DNA of 44,496 nt from Perkinsus olseni (GCA_013115125.1 JABANN010000272.1:1-44496), one strand, 5' to 3'. Positions 20,508 to 30,797 are shown, counted from the stretch's first letter. Translations and numbers: made by a program. Notes: generated by a model from the sequence alone, not told the origin.

Positions 20508-23500
20508 ATGTTGAACTACTTTAAGGGAGTCTCTAGCTTCATGCTGCTACCACTCCTACTGCAACTCATCTTCGGACATGCTGCAAGTAATATTGGTTGT
20601 GCGGGGGTATCCTTCACCATTCCAGATCGAACCCTGGTTGTGGTGCTTTTCCGTCACTTTATTCGAAAGGGCGACGGGCCTTAGGAGCTCTCACGGTCTG
20701 TCGTAGCCGAATTACTGTCACATTGAGGGTGCTTAAAAGCTCCGTGAAAAATCTCATTATTCGTTAACGCGGAATGTTTTGAGAATTTGAGGCAATGCGA
20801 CGAATATCAAAGGGAACACTTATGCTGAAAATGACGGCTTCAAAATTTCAGTACGCCGGAGAGTCGCGTTGGTCTGAAGTCTTAGAGAGCAGTTTGTTCA
20901 GGTGCTCCAACGTCTTCGGCACCGAGCACGCCGATTGAGGCGTGGTACGCCGGTAGTGTGCTCCGAATTATGAGTAACATCATCAATCCTGGAGAGGATA
21001 ATTTTCTGTGAGACTGTGATAGGTATCTGGTTCAATCCCTGCGGCTAGCTTTTGATAAAATATTTCGGAAGAGCTGAAGTCGAGTGAATTCTTTTGAGTT
21101 CGACGGGCGGTATAGATCGTAACGTGAGATAGAGCTCGCTGTATACGGAATCCTCATTGAGGATAGTCTCAAGGCATAGTGGCCCTCATTCCTGTATGTG
21201 GCATAGATTTTCTCAGTTGCGGATGATATTATCGCCTACTGCGTTCGGTATTGAAAGCTTGACCAAATGTATCAGTCGGGTATTTTTCCGAGTCAAGGTT
21301 ATAATAAGCGGTGAATGAATCGATCTTCGCTCCGCCTGAAGATGCGCAGAATTTGTATTTCCGAAAGGAGTGGTATTGAAGTATTTGATTTTTGGGCAGT
21401 TACGTTGATGTTCATGGAACGAGTAACCGCTCGTATGTGGGGTTGTATTTGGACTATACTCCAAAGGCCTCGGAACCAGAGGGACGGATAGTCTATAACT
21501 GCGGAGCGGAGTCGGGCGGACGCGAAGGGCTTGTCGAGTAGTATATGGACGGATGGTATAGTGGTATAATTGTCGTTTTGTATCCCGAAGGTCGTCGGTT
21601 CTATTCCGGGATGGTCTCTTTCAGGTACCGCGATGGGTTGATACAGTTCGTGCAGCCTAACGATTGTCACTTTAACGCCACCAGCATGATCCGGAGTATT
21701 CTCGATGAGGATGATGATGCGCCGGGAGATCTGCAGGTGAAAATACGTCGGAAATTATCATGATCTGGTGGGATAATGTGAAAATAATAATTTTCTCGGC
21801 CAAAATTGGAGAGCGTGTAGCTCTCATTAACGGCCAGTTACTCCCTTGTCACGAAGTTAGACCAATAGGTTTTAGTCTTCTGAGGGAGGTGTGGTTGAGG
21901 TAGATCTCGGCTGGCAGTACTCGAGTTCTCGATAGATCCACCGCAGGCTGACTCCGCTATGTGACTTTCAATTCTCTCGCTTGTCCGGCAGGGGTTCTGT
22001 TCATTTGTTATTGTCGTCAGCTGGTGACGAGAAAGGTTGGTGGTCGGGAAGTGGTGGCGTTCATACCAACTTTCGGTCGCTACGGCGACGCCGACCTGCA
22101 GATGTTCGCAAAAAGGAGCGGAGCAGGAGTGTCTCCATGGACGAGAGATTCCATTTGGTGGGTTGGTCCTTGATACCACTCCATCCCCGAATCGCGGTCA
22201 TGTAGGTACTCCTCTCCACAGCATTCGACTATCCACGGGATCTACTGCTCGAACACAGCCGAGTCCAATATCATCATTGACTTGCCATTCGGTAATCTTG
22301 AAATCTTGCAATCTTGCATTTCCTACATTTCTCTTTCAGAGTACTACCGTAGCTATGACCCAATGGCAATCACTGGCCCGGCAGTGCACCCAGTGGAATT
22401 GAATATGTCCGCTCGAGGAGGGTTGGTGGTCGAGTTGAACTCGGAGGTTATGAGCAGCCTCGAGGCGGTGAAGAGGGTTGAGCTCCCATCCAGGCTAAAG
22501 TGGGTGATGTGAAGGGTGTGGGATTTGAACGCAGGGTCTTTTGGTTGTTAGTGGTTCGTCCATCGACGCGGACAGTGGGACGTATGATGACTACTCGGTT
22601 CCGAGGACTATAGTGGACTTCAGCGACTTGCCGCAGGTTGGGGATGTCAGCGGAGAATATGGCAGGTTTGATTCTTTCCGATGTGAGTGGGGCGTATCTT
22701 AGGTCGATGTGTGGAAGATATGTGATGGGTCAAGTTTGAGACATGTCAGGTACTTACGAAAGTGCATGGTCGTCACTGATAGATTGCAGTTATAGCTTCA
22801 CAAGTACGCAAATCTGCTGCTTCCCGGGCGAGTGCATGAGTATCTTTTCAGCCGACCCGCAAGCGTTCAGCAGGATGACGCAGTTCTCGAGGACCACATG
22901 TGAAGATATGGTTGGAAACAATGTGTGGTCGCATGGTGACCAGAGCTTGGATCCTAGCATGGGGTACCCGAAGATCTTAAAGGCTGGTGAGTTCAGTTGG
23001 TTAAGCTCGCATTGTTTCACCTCGAGGTATGTGGTACGAATCTCCGAAGCGGCGTTTTTCAGATCCGGCTTACTACTATGACTTTTGCGTCAAGGAGTTC
23101 GACGAGGGAAAATTGCAGTGGCAATTAACCATGAGACCATTGGAGTGCAGAAATTCCGAGTGAGCACCGCCGCCGCCGCGACCGTTCAGAAAAAATGTGC
23201 TTATCAGTTTCAACGGCCAATCGTCTAACTCCTACGTGGTGCTCCGAGGTGTACCGCATGTGGCTTGGTACCTTTACGGCACCTACGACACGCTCGAGGA
23301 CTGTCAAACTGATACCAACTTTGACGGAAATCTTTACTTTCAAGTTCAATCCGATTGCAATTCGAGGTCTGGAAGTAAGACAGCGGCAGCAGGATTCGTT
23401 TTTCTATTTGTTATCTGGAAGTGAATCGACTCTCGAACACTTGAATGGGTTTAGGTGTTGCTGTTTCCTAGTGTACTGTCGGTTAAGAGAGTCATAGTTC

Positions 23501-24801
23501 ACAGCGCCAGCTCTCACGTGATGATTCGCGTAACCGGAATGTACACGTGAATCCTGTTTACATTGCTCGTGCGCCAATGGCCTGGTGCGGGCGGATGCAG
23601 AGTGATCAGCCGAGATCAATGCGTGGGCGTTGAGGTGTTTGGTGATGGACTAACTGACTGTCTTCGTCGTCGTCTTTTTAGGCTGGGCATGCATGACCCG
23701 GGGAAAGTGCAAGGTCGAAGTTAAGGCCAATGGTTCGTCGGGATATTACTGGATCGCGTATCTTGTGATCACTCTGGTCAGTTGCAGAAGAGGTTGCTTC
23801 GTTTCATTCTCGGTACCACTTTGCAGGTTGCTCTCACGGTTGCCATTTTCTTGGGCACGCGTGCGTATCTTGTGCGTCGGGGTTCGACTGCAGCAGGAGC
23901 TGCAGCGAAGGCCGAACCCATGGGCGTTGACGATAAGCTTGCGCATGCGTGCGGATGAATCCATACGAAACGAATGCTGCAGGAGTGCTCATGCTTCCAT
24001 CGGGCTCCCAAGACCTCGAGATGCCCACTGCCGACCACGAAGATGCGCCTTCGCCTCGCACTGCGAAGGTTCGGGCGCGCGCCGCTAGAACTGAGCTCCC
24101 GAGGTGAGTCCCGTTCCTGCACGTTTGCGCGGGTGGGGTGGCGGAGAGTATCTTATTTATTATAAATGCTGATTGCTTTTTCCATTTATCCAACATTAAG
24201 ATACGATCTAAATTCAGAGTCAATTATCAGACCACATACTATGGCCTCAGATCTGAATGAAGTCTGAAGTATATAATAAAATACTCCGCCTTAAGTCTAA
24301 CTAGGCTGGTACCGGCGTATTACTATAAGCTCACGCATACTTATCAATACAGTCCCTCGAGAAAAGTTGTCCTGTTGTGTCTCGAGCTGCGTATTATTAA
24401 ATTGTTATATTTCAACTGGATATTTCTTAGAATGTTATACCCGTCATATCTCGGAACTTAAACTGTTATTATTGAAACTAAATGCTATCATGCATAGAGC
24501 AAATCAACACCATATTTAGATTATCTTAAGATCTTGTCTGAGAAGTGACTTCAGTGAGCTGTCTTCCATCAGGATACCGACAGGAGAGTCCCACTTCGGC
24601 ATGCCGATGGACAAAGTCGTCAAAGTCCTTGCTGCGGCAAAGGCTCAGATGCACCCCGAGGCATCAAACTCCTCAACCAGCGCTCACACCAGTGATGATG
24701 GCACCGTTGACGTTGAAAATTCGAGAAACGGTACGGCGGAGCGAAGCGACTCAGGAATTGCTATTCAGAGTTTTGTTGGCAGATTCGGACTCGGTTGGTG
24801 A
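20508..24801 (+). CDS. surface glycoprotein A (signal peptide, ectodomain, one TM, tail)
   Basis: Sixteen exons: 20508-20586, 20902-21007, 21400-21537, 21625-21736, 22021-22157, 22206-22291, 22340-22499, 22552-22682, 22750-22803, 22852-22986, 23063-23159, 23208-23374, 23682-23776, 23827-about 23925, about 23986-24103 and 24573-24801. It begins with a signal peptide (MLNYFKGVSSFMLLPLLLQL). The ectodomain (about 540 aa) has scattered cysteines and words such as NRSYVGLY, CHFNAT, WYSSPQHSTIHGIYCS, TIVDFSDLP, NNVWSHG, MRPLECRN and VLRGVPHVAWYLYGTY. Next come a membrane helix (YYWIAYLVITLVALTVAIFL) and a tail ending GMPMDKVVKVLAAAKAQM. All joins agree in phase except exon 14 to 15, where the donor is shifted by one relative to paralogue B. 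No known domain is recognised. Confidence 0.75.
20620..20640 (-). repeat. tRNA-like T-arm in gene A intron 1
   Basis: The minus strand reads CAACCAGGGTTCGATCTGG, a T-arm/B-box-like word inside intron 20587-20901. Confidence 0.45.
21171..21212 (+). repeat. relic of the GTGGC tandem unit
   Basis: GCATAGTGGCCCTCATTCCT then GTATGTGGCATAGA in gene A intron 2 resembles the 26-bp unit of the array at 35765-35869 in gene B. Confidence 0.5.
21538..21624 (+). repeat. gene A intron 3, nearly all tRNA-like
   Basis: The 87-nt intron reads like a decayed tRNA: a D-arm-like TGGTATAGTGGTATAATTGT, an anticodon-arm-like GTCGTTTTGTATCCCGA, and a T-arm-like GTCGGTTCTATTCCG, followed by a pyrimidine tract and CAG. 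The stems are broken, so it is not a working tRNA. The intron is phase 2, as in gene B, where the matching intron (32363-32656) shows no tRNA. Confidence 0.6.
22292..22339 (+). repeat. gene A intron 6 = family T1 repeat
   Basis: The whole 48-nt intron is built of TAATCTTGAAATCTTGCAAT, CTTGCATTTCCT and a CTCTTTCAG end. It closely resembles SHIPPO intron 1 (4090-4136, minus strand), in an unrelated gene. Confidence 0.6.
22515..22540 (-). repeat. tRNA-like T-arm in gene A intron 7
   Basis: The 52-nt intron contains GGGATTTGAACGCAGGGTCT, which is a T-arm/B-box read on the minus strand. Confidence 0.45.
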
Positions 24802-25584
24802 TGATTATCAGCGATATATACCGAGATGGCGTTTCTCCAAGAGCGATAGTGGGCAGAGCACTCGTATGCACTTCACAGGTGAGGTCCCCGGTTCGAATCC
24901 CAGCGGCGGCATCACCGAATTCGTCTGGCAGACCCTGCTCACCTGCCCAGAGGAGCTCTCGATACGTCCAACCGAGTGGTGGTGAAGAGATCCCCCAAGA
25001 TTTAACGTCGTAGTTTTTAGTGATCGGAAAGCTTCGAAACGTGCGAAAGTTGGCAGCCCTGCTTCAACAGCAACATAGTGGGTCCACTTGGAATAGCACA
25101 CTCGAGTGATAGCACATCGTGCGTTGAGAAAATGCAAGTGTAGCAAGATTATTATTCTATAGTCAGTTCCTCTAGTATCTAGTATGTATGTACTTTCCTG
25201 CCTATCAAGGCTATTCTAGAAAATATCTTTGTTAAGATCCGAACTACTGTCGTTAGTGCCCGCTCTACCGAGTGAAATATCGCTGTGCGATCTTCCTGCT
25301 GTTGTTGCGTTGAGAAAATGTAAGATTGGTTGAGGGGAGCAAGAGTAGAGGGTTGTGCTTCTGGGTGAGAACATTCGTCAGATCATTCGAGGCTGGAGAC
25401 ATTCTGTGACGTGGGATGGTATAAAAATTATATTAATCAACTGTTCGGGTTCGTATAAAAACACTATTGTGAGATACAACAGTGATGGTATGAGAACCCG
25501 GATGCATGGTGTTCACAGTTATTATTTATTTTGTTACTGTCCCTTCCAAATAGCGGCTTGGGTGGCAGGGTACCCACCGCGGTC
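24802..25584. other. gap with a tRNA-like block and T1 repeats
   Basis: At 24846-24913, GGGCAGAGCACTCGTATGCA and, further on, GGTCCCCGGTTCGAATCCCA then GCGGCGGCA look like a tRNA D-arm, anticodon arm and T-arm/acceptor end; no 5' acceptor strand pairs with it, so it is a pseudo-tRNA. Reverse copies of family T1 lie at about 25113-25150 and 25309-25330 (GCGTTGAGAAAATGxAAG). No gene seen. Confidence 0.5.
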
Positions 25585-25823
25585 ATGTTGTTCTATAGAT
25601 TCATCCCTGTGCTACTGTTCTTATTTCCGATTGTACACTCTGAAGTGGTGAAGAAGCCGCTCGCCGGTAGGAACGTCTTCGTCGTTCGTCCAAGCCGTTG
25701 ATACTTGCTTCTAGCCTCGCCGCCCCCTGCAGCACCCCCTGGGACTCCGCTGGAAGCGTGGCAAGCGGGAAGCGTGCTGAGGATTATGGGCAACGTCATC
25801 AATCCTGGAGAAGACAATTTCCT
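25585..25823 (+). pseudogene. 5' fragment of a third surface-glycoprotein gene (C)
   Basis: Exons 25585-25666 and 25715-25823 match exons 1 and 2 of gene A in phase. Exon 1 is a signal peptide (MLFYRFIPVLLFLFPIVHSE). Exon 2 carries GTPLEAWQAGSVLRIMGNVI then NPGEDNFL, nearly the same as PIEAWYAGSVLRIMSNIINP in A. The donor (CT then GTAAGA) is intact. After an intron a diverged match to A exon 3 may start near 25848 (AYGTGRLELMRYF), but the frame then runs on without further family words. The rest of the gene is not found before the mobile-element cluster at 26.2-28.1 kb, so this is probably a truncated paralogue. Confidence 0.6.
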
Positions 25824-26283
25824 GTAAGATCTTCTCTAGTTCGGCGTATGGCACCGGAAGGCTAGAATTGATGCGTTATTTCACTCCTGTGAGGGAGTTG
25901 AAGTGCATTCATATGAATTTCACTCGAGAGGGGAATCACGTGCACATTTTACAGACTCTCGTGGCGGTGTTCTTCCACGTGTATGTCAGGGCTGAATGTG
26001 CGTCACGCACAGTGCGTGCACACCCTAACGCATCGGACGCACATGACACTCGATGAGTGCGCACGCAGCGGCACACCGTCAGATATGATGGTCGAATTCG
26101 CAGCAACTCCGCGAAAGCAACGTCAACTTGAGTCAACTTGGTGAACTACTCTCCTTACTATCGCCACCATGAAGATACGTCGGGATACCTCAACTCCGAC
26201 AACGACTGGTACTGCTCGAACGGTTGGAAGGAGAAGGGTATCCGCCGGTTACTACCCGGAGTGACGTGAAGAAGATCTTCAAT

Positions 26284-26381
26284 CAGGGTGGCCCAAAAGT
26301 GCGAAGAATGGATCATTCTTCCCATTCCCGGGAATTTCCGGGAATTCCCGGGAAGAAAGAGAAGCTTGGGACGGGCCACTG
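26284..26381. mobile_element. hAT-type MITE, diverged copy
   Basis: It starts CAGGGTGGCCCAAAAGTG and ends (other strand) CAGTGGCCCGTCCC. The middle has the same GGGAATTTCCGGGAAT words and GATCATTCTTC as the copy at 26989. No target duplication is visible. Confidence 0.65.
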
Positions 26382-26616
26382 ATTAACTCATGAGCCAAGA
26401 GATGAATGAGTAGAAAAATATTGTGCCATGACTGAGGCTCAACAATGGATGAGGGTGTTATAAAAGCTCACATAAGAGCGTAATCCATGGTAATTCCGTA
26501 TCGAGCATGCTTGGGGAATCGCGCTTTATCTTTTTTCTCGCGGATTTGGCCGAGTGAAATTCGTGATGTGTGTTTCGCTAGGGTTTTTCACTACGCGGGT
26601 GCATCTCCGTTGTTGC

Positions 26617-26659
26617 GTTGATGTTAGGTAGTGTTGAGTCAACACTACCTAACATCAAC
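26617..26659. repeat. perfect palindrome, two 21-bp arms
   Basis: The arms start GTTGATGTTAGGTAGTG on either strand and are separated by one base. They would form a long cruciform or hairpin. Confidence 0.85.
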
Positions 26660-26988
26660 ACTGTTGACGATAGGACCTGCCTCACCCGGTTTTCGGCTAC
26701 TGATATACGAGGAATTAGTCACCGTAGAGAGTAAATTGTTTCATTTGAATTCAGCTCCGCATGGGAGCCGACATTCGTACAAGCTTGATCAGTTTCCAGA
26801 CGCGCAGTTTTGACTAGAAACTGTACACGGTGTACAGTACAGTGTACTGCTGGGAAGTGTGTCTAGGAATGATGGATGGCATTGTCTAGGACATGGTTGA
26901 TCGGAGTGCGGCAGAGAGACTGGGTTTGGACGGAGAGTTACGGCCTTTTCTCGTTATGACGAGTCGACGACTCGCATTGACGTCATTG

Positions 26989-27113
26989 CAGGGTGGCCCA
27001 AAAGTGGAAAGAACGGATCATTCTTCGGAAGAATTTCTTCCGGGAATTTCCGGGAATTACCGGGAATACAGCGGGGAAGAAAGAATAGCATTCTTCCCCG
27101 CTGGGCCACCCTG
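26989..27113. mobile_element. hAT-type MITE with intact ends and 8-bp duplication
   Basis: It starts CAGGGTGGCCCA and ends TGGGCCACCCTG, a perfect 12-bp inverted repeat. It is flanked on both sides by CGTCATTG (26981-26988 and 27114-27121). The 8-bp duplication and CAGGG ends fit the hAT superfamily. The inside (125 bp total) is GGGAATT-rich and foldback-like and has no coding capacity, so it depends on another transposase. Confidence 0.85.
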
Positions 27114-27324
27114 CGTCATTGACGACTAGTTGCTCGCCTGTTGATAATTTGGGAGTTCCCGGCCGGAACCGGGTGACATCACGTCACTGACGTAGATCCT
27201 TCCAGTAACACAACAATGGTGTAGTGGTGTATGGAGATGTCAGAAGTCTTTGGCTAGTATTAAGCGATAAAATCTGGAGCAGAAAAGTTTGTCATTAATA
27301 CCTTAAGAGCATACAAAAACTCTA

Positions 27325-28133
27325 CACCATTTCCCGAGCAAATAAAATGTTTTTTCGTTCGGTTTAAACCATTTTGATAGCAATTTAGCGAGTGTCATTG
27401 GAATTAAAAAATTGTCAAACCAAATTCGTTTTGTCACCCAAATTAATATTATGAGCAAATATGATTTAACCCGTGTCATTCTATTTAAATCGATTTTGAT
27501 CCAATTTCGCTATCTGAATCATTCTGCTAGTACGATCCTTTCCTGCAACTCACTGAACACATACTCCGAGCTCATGAAACACGGTAGGACACTACAATGA
27601 TTCGACATCATCTGCATGGCCACGTCTCGCTTTCCACCGCGTGCTTTAGGAGCTTGACCGAGGGCCTCGCGTCTCAGCCACCCTCTCGCCGTGCTGATTT
27701 TCACGTCGTTTGCGATGGCAACATCCTTCCAGTTCAGCCCCTTCTCTTGAGCTCTCAGCACTCGTTGACGTACGTCAGCTTGATATTTGGTGTATTTACC
27801 ACGCACGCTCCCTGGTTGCACCCCACGGCGGGCGGGTGGGCGTCCGGCAGCATTGGCATTGACCATATTGGGACAAAAGCTACGGAATGCAACGCCTAAT
27901 CGGGCACGCAATGAACAATGAGGATGCGCGCATTTCGCGCGCGCCCTCCAATTCGGCGGCTAATGTAGTATATTTCAAATTGCATGAAAAGTGGGATTTA
28001 ATATGCGTGACATGAGGTTTTTAAAATTGCTAAAGTGTTTAAAGTGGATGAAAACTTTTTTAAAACAAACTTCGGTTTTCCAGGCCCTTTTAAATCAAAC
28101 GAAAAAAACATTTTATTTGCTCGGGAAAAGGTG
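27325..28133 (-). mobile_element. internally deleted Tc1/mariner-type element
   Basis: The ends are inverted repeats starting CACCxTTTCCCGAGCAAAT on both strands, with a TA next to each end (27323-27324, 28134-28135), as expected for TA-targeting elements. It is about 809 bp. The only coding part is the N-terminal DNA-binding region of a transposase; no DDE/D catalytic part is present, so it cannot move by itself. Confidence 0.7.
27519..27866 (-). CDS. transposase N-terminal fragment (helix-turn-helix)
   Basis: From ATG 27866 (MVNANAAGRPPARRG) a frame of about 115 codons encodes a helix-turn-helix: YTKYQADVRQRVLRAQEKGL, NWKDVAIANDVKISTARGWL, then RREALGQAPKARGGKR. The spacing (first helix, K/R-rich turn, WKDVA helix, TARGWLRR recognition helix) is that of Tc1/mariner and related transposases. 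After GGKR the frame loses likeness and stops; the catalytic domain has been deleted. The frame is open further upstream to 27911. Confidence 0.65.
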   Translation of the reverse strand: MVNANAAGRPPARRGVQPGSVRGKYTKYQADVRQRVLRAQEKGLNWKDVAIANDVKISTARGWLRREALGQAPKARGGKRDVAMQMMSNHCSVLPCFMSSEYVFSELQERIVLAE

Positions 28134-28255
28134 TAGATTGTCTAGGCTAGAGATAGGCATATCAAGTATGCCATACTTGTCTCTTTCTCGCAAATAAGCT
28201 GAACCTTACTCTCAAGTGAATGACACGCGTTGAATTATTGCTAAACAATGAAGAC

Positions 28256-28310
28256 AAAAGCTCACGCAACAACTTGTCAGTCTAGCTGACAGGTTGCTGC
28301 GTGAACTTTT
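28256..28310. repeat. imperfect hairpin, 25-bp arms
   Basis: The left arm AAAAGCTCACGCAACAACTT and the right arm (other strand) AAAAGTTCACGCAGCAACCT match at about 22 of 25 positions, with a 5-base loop. It could be a MITE remnant or a hairpin RNA. Confidence 0.65.
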
Positions 28311-28665
28311 CAGTTAGTGTGTGCGATAATGGACTCGGCAATGGGCAGCGACGGGTTCCCTCAGGCAGATGCTTACTATTTTTCCATCGAGATTTTATTC
28401 GAAACTGTATCGCCCATTTCTGGCGACACGTTGTCTGACCAACTGAACCCAGCATCGCCAATTGTGAGTGAGTGGCGAAACGGCGTCTAGGGAATAGTTC
28501 CTTGACTGTCGTCACCGACTTCTCACTATACTCGGAGAATCTTCAGTTCAAATAAGCGCGTAAGAGAATTCTGGAACCGACGGGAAAGTCACTAGCTGAC
28601 CCTGGTCTGCTAGGGAAGGAAAAAACTATTTGAATGCCAACGAAGAAAAAGACGTGAGAGAGAAG

Positions 28666-29550
28666 TCAAAAAATTTGCCTATGAAGAATATCGTATGAGA
28701 AGTTGCCAGCAACGTAGATCGCATCTTCGCTCACGAATCCCACAGTCTGGTAGGTTTTCGCGAGAACCTCTTCTCCCGATGCTCCAGGGCAAGCTGACTT
28801 GAGGCTGTCGACGAGGTCCTCCAACGTGTCTCCGTTCTCGATAGGTTTTACCATGTAGGGATCACCAATCTTCGTGCCCACGAGTTTGTACTTCTTGAAA
28901 CCGGTGTCACCGCCATCCTTGCAAGCCAGCTTCACAGCAATGGTTCCGTCACTGCTTATGTTGTAGTGCATCTTGACTCCGAACTCGGCTAACCCATTCG
29001 AGTCGTCCGTCGCATAAATTCCCGGTGTCAGAGGCAACCAGGTGCGGTTTAGAGCGACGGGCTTACCTTCGAGGAAAACCTCTACATCGCCCTTCTCCGA
29101 AGCATAGAATGTGGAGAAATCGCTCTCTTTCATGTTGAACTTTGGGCATGCAGCTCTCACTCCAGCAACCCAAACTTCGTGTTCGTAGACCTTAGGACCA
29201 GTCTCCTGTACCTCATGGATGATGTCGTCCGGACCTTCATCGATCGTCTTAAGCGCGAACCAGTTACTCTGGTAGGCAGTTTTACACTCTACGGAAAACA
29301 TGCTCATACCGTTAGGAAGGGCAACAAAAACTATCTCGATAGGGCCGGGGACTTTCGACTCGTAAACGAAATGACCAGTGTACTTGTACGCGTGGTCACC
29401 GAGCTTGGGTACGAGGTAGGAGGTCGGAACTGCATCCTGGCCAAGGCCCGAACGTTGACGAGATGCAGGTTGGGGGGCTGGCCGACACTTGCGGTTACCG
29501 TAGACCAGAGGGAAGAAAGGAAGGGCTGAGATGATGAGGCGGAAGATCAT
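28666..29550 (-). CDS. secreted protein, single exon, 294 aa
   Basis: One open frame from ATG 29550 to a TAG at 28666. The first 18 residues, MIFRLIISALPFFPLVYG, are a clear signal peptide; cleavage is likely before NRKCRP. The mature protein has few cysteines (CRP, ECK, ACPKF, ACKDG, ACPG), many aromatic and Gly residues, likely beta-rich, with possible N-glycosylation sites (ALNRT, YNISS, GNFS). No membrane helix or known domain is seen. Unspliced secreted proteins of this size form large families in Perkinsus (from memory), so this is a likely member of one; the role is unknown. It is flanked by element-rich DNA, has no introns, and the opposite-strand ORF 29179-29529 is a shadow. Confidence 0.85.
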   Translation of the reverse strand: MIFRLIISALPFFPLVYGNRKCRPAPQPASRQRSGLGQDAVPTSYLVPKLGDHAYKYTGHFVYESKVPGPIEIVFVALPNGMSMFSVECKTAYQSNWFALKTIDEGPDDIIHEVQETGPKVYEHEVWVAGVRAACPKFNMKESDFSTFYASEKGDVEVFLEGKPVALNRTWLPLTPGIYATDDSNGLAEFGVKMHYNISSDGTIAVKLACKDGGDTGFKKYKLVGTKIGDPYMVKPIENGDTLEDLVDSLKSACPGASGEEVLAKTYQTVGFVSEDAIYVAGNFSYDILHRQIF

Positions 29551-30797
29551 CGTTGGTGAGTGGACAGCGACCCACGAAGGGGAATCAGTAATGGTAGCCT
29601 ATCATTGGTAGGGATGGGCCATTCCGAATGGCAGCAGTGCTGCCGCAGCACTTGTTGTAGGTCGCATCAACAGTTCATGCAATACGAATCACGTTCACCA
29701 GGGAGATGTTGTTCTGCTAGAACGAACACGACAGAAGTATCACCTCGATGAGGATAAGTACTCGACACATTCCTAGTGACTACCTGGCAGAGCGGAGGCT
29801 GATGAGTTCCGAATAGCGAGAGGACGAAAGACTTTTTGCTCATTCGCTTTTGCCACGTCACGTTGTGTGGGTCACGTTGTGTGGCCCGCACATTGCTTGT
29901 CTTCCTTGCCACGTGCAATGCTCGTCGTGCCCTATAGTGACAAGTCACTGACAACCACCTCCATTGCTGTTGAGTCTCTGTGCGCGTCTGCTCTATATTC
30001 GAGCAATCGTCCCGGCAATCGCGAGTGAACACACGTTTTCTCCGATCTCCTCTGGAGTCCGGTTACTTTACGCTTTGAGCCCCGTCTCAAATAGCCGCTT
30101 TACTGAGTTACAGTGCACACGTGATTACTCGACCCAGAGTATGTATGGGGAGGTCCTGCAGACTCTGGATTCGCATGTCATAGAATAAGTTACTGCCGGT
30201 AAACAGCGATGGCTCATAAGTGAGGCTGCACACAGCCCTGCACCCGGAATAGAGTACTGAACAGAAGCGGTAGAAAGCAGTGAATGACGGCAGCCCATTC
30301 GTTGGCCGTGCGAGAATACCCGCAGTCACCACTGACGTGCGAAGTAACGTGAGGGTGTAGGAAGACCAAACTGCCGCCGCTGGTACGATTCAGTACGGCC
30401 ACATGATTAGTGTTTGTGAGGCAGGCAGGCCGGACGCAAGTGCTCGCTCTGCGATTATTCCAGGCGTGGGTCCTGAAGACACCACGCCTGACTCACTCGC
30501 ATACGCCGTACACGCGTCCACCAGCGGGACATCCGACGTGTAAAGCCAATCGAAGAGGAGTAATTATCGACACTCAACGCTGTGAGGTGTGGCAACTTGT
30601 CGAAGTGGGGAGTCCCCACTCCGGCTCGCGGATCGTCCGATCCCCATGGGGGAGGTTCCACCCAGTCGTCCCTTGGGTGCCGAGGAGGCACCATTGGCCC
30701 ATTGCAAATGGGAGTTCAGCCATCCACCGGAATGCGATAAAGAGAGGCTAGACTGTTGTCATCCGCACTCTTTCCTTCAGCACCACTGGAACTCTGC
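29551..30797. other. gap without a recognised gene
   Basis: Several frames on both strands are open for 60-110 codons but none has a signal, domain or convincing splice partners. GC-rich palindromic words occur around 30600-30670 (for example GGGGAGTCCCCACTCC), which could fold. Confidence 0.4.

Larger units (their letters stand above)
25824..27324. other. repeat-rich gap
   Basis: No gene is convincing. A frame near 26160-26270 (CSNGWKEKG) is open but unsupported. The stretch holds two hAT-type MITE copies, a perfect palindrome and several CRE-like TGACGTCA/TGACGT words around 26980-27195. Confidence 0.45.

Noticed and set aside
20620-20684. Coding continuation of gene A exon 1 (VSFTIPDRTLVVV)
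   Set aside because: The donor after GCTGCAA joins exon 2 in the same phase as gene C; the longer frame reaches a stop with no usable donor.
24846-24913. Possible complete tRNA (Val-like)
   Set aside because: D- and T-arm words are present but the acceptor stem does not pair and the anticodon stem has only three good pairs.
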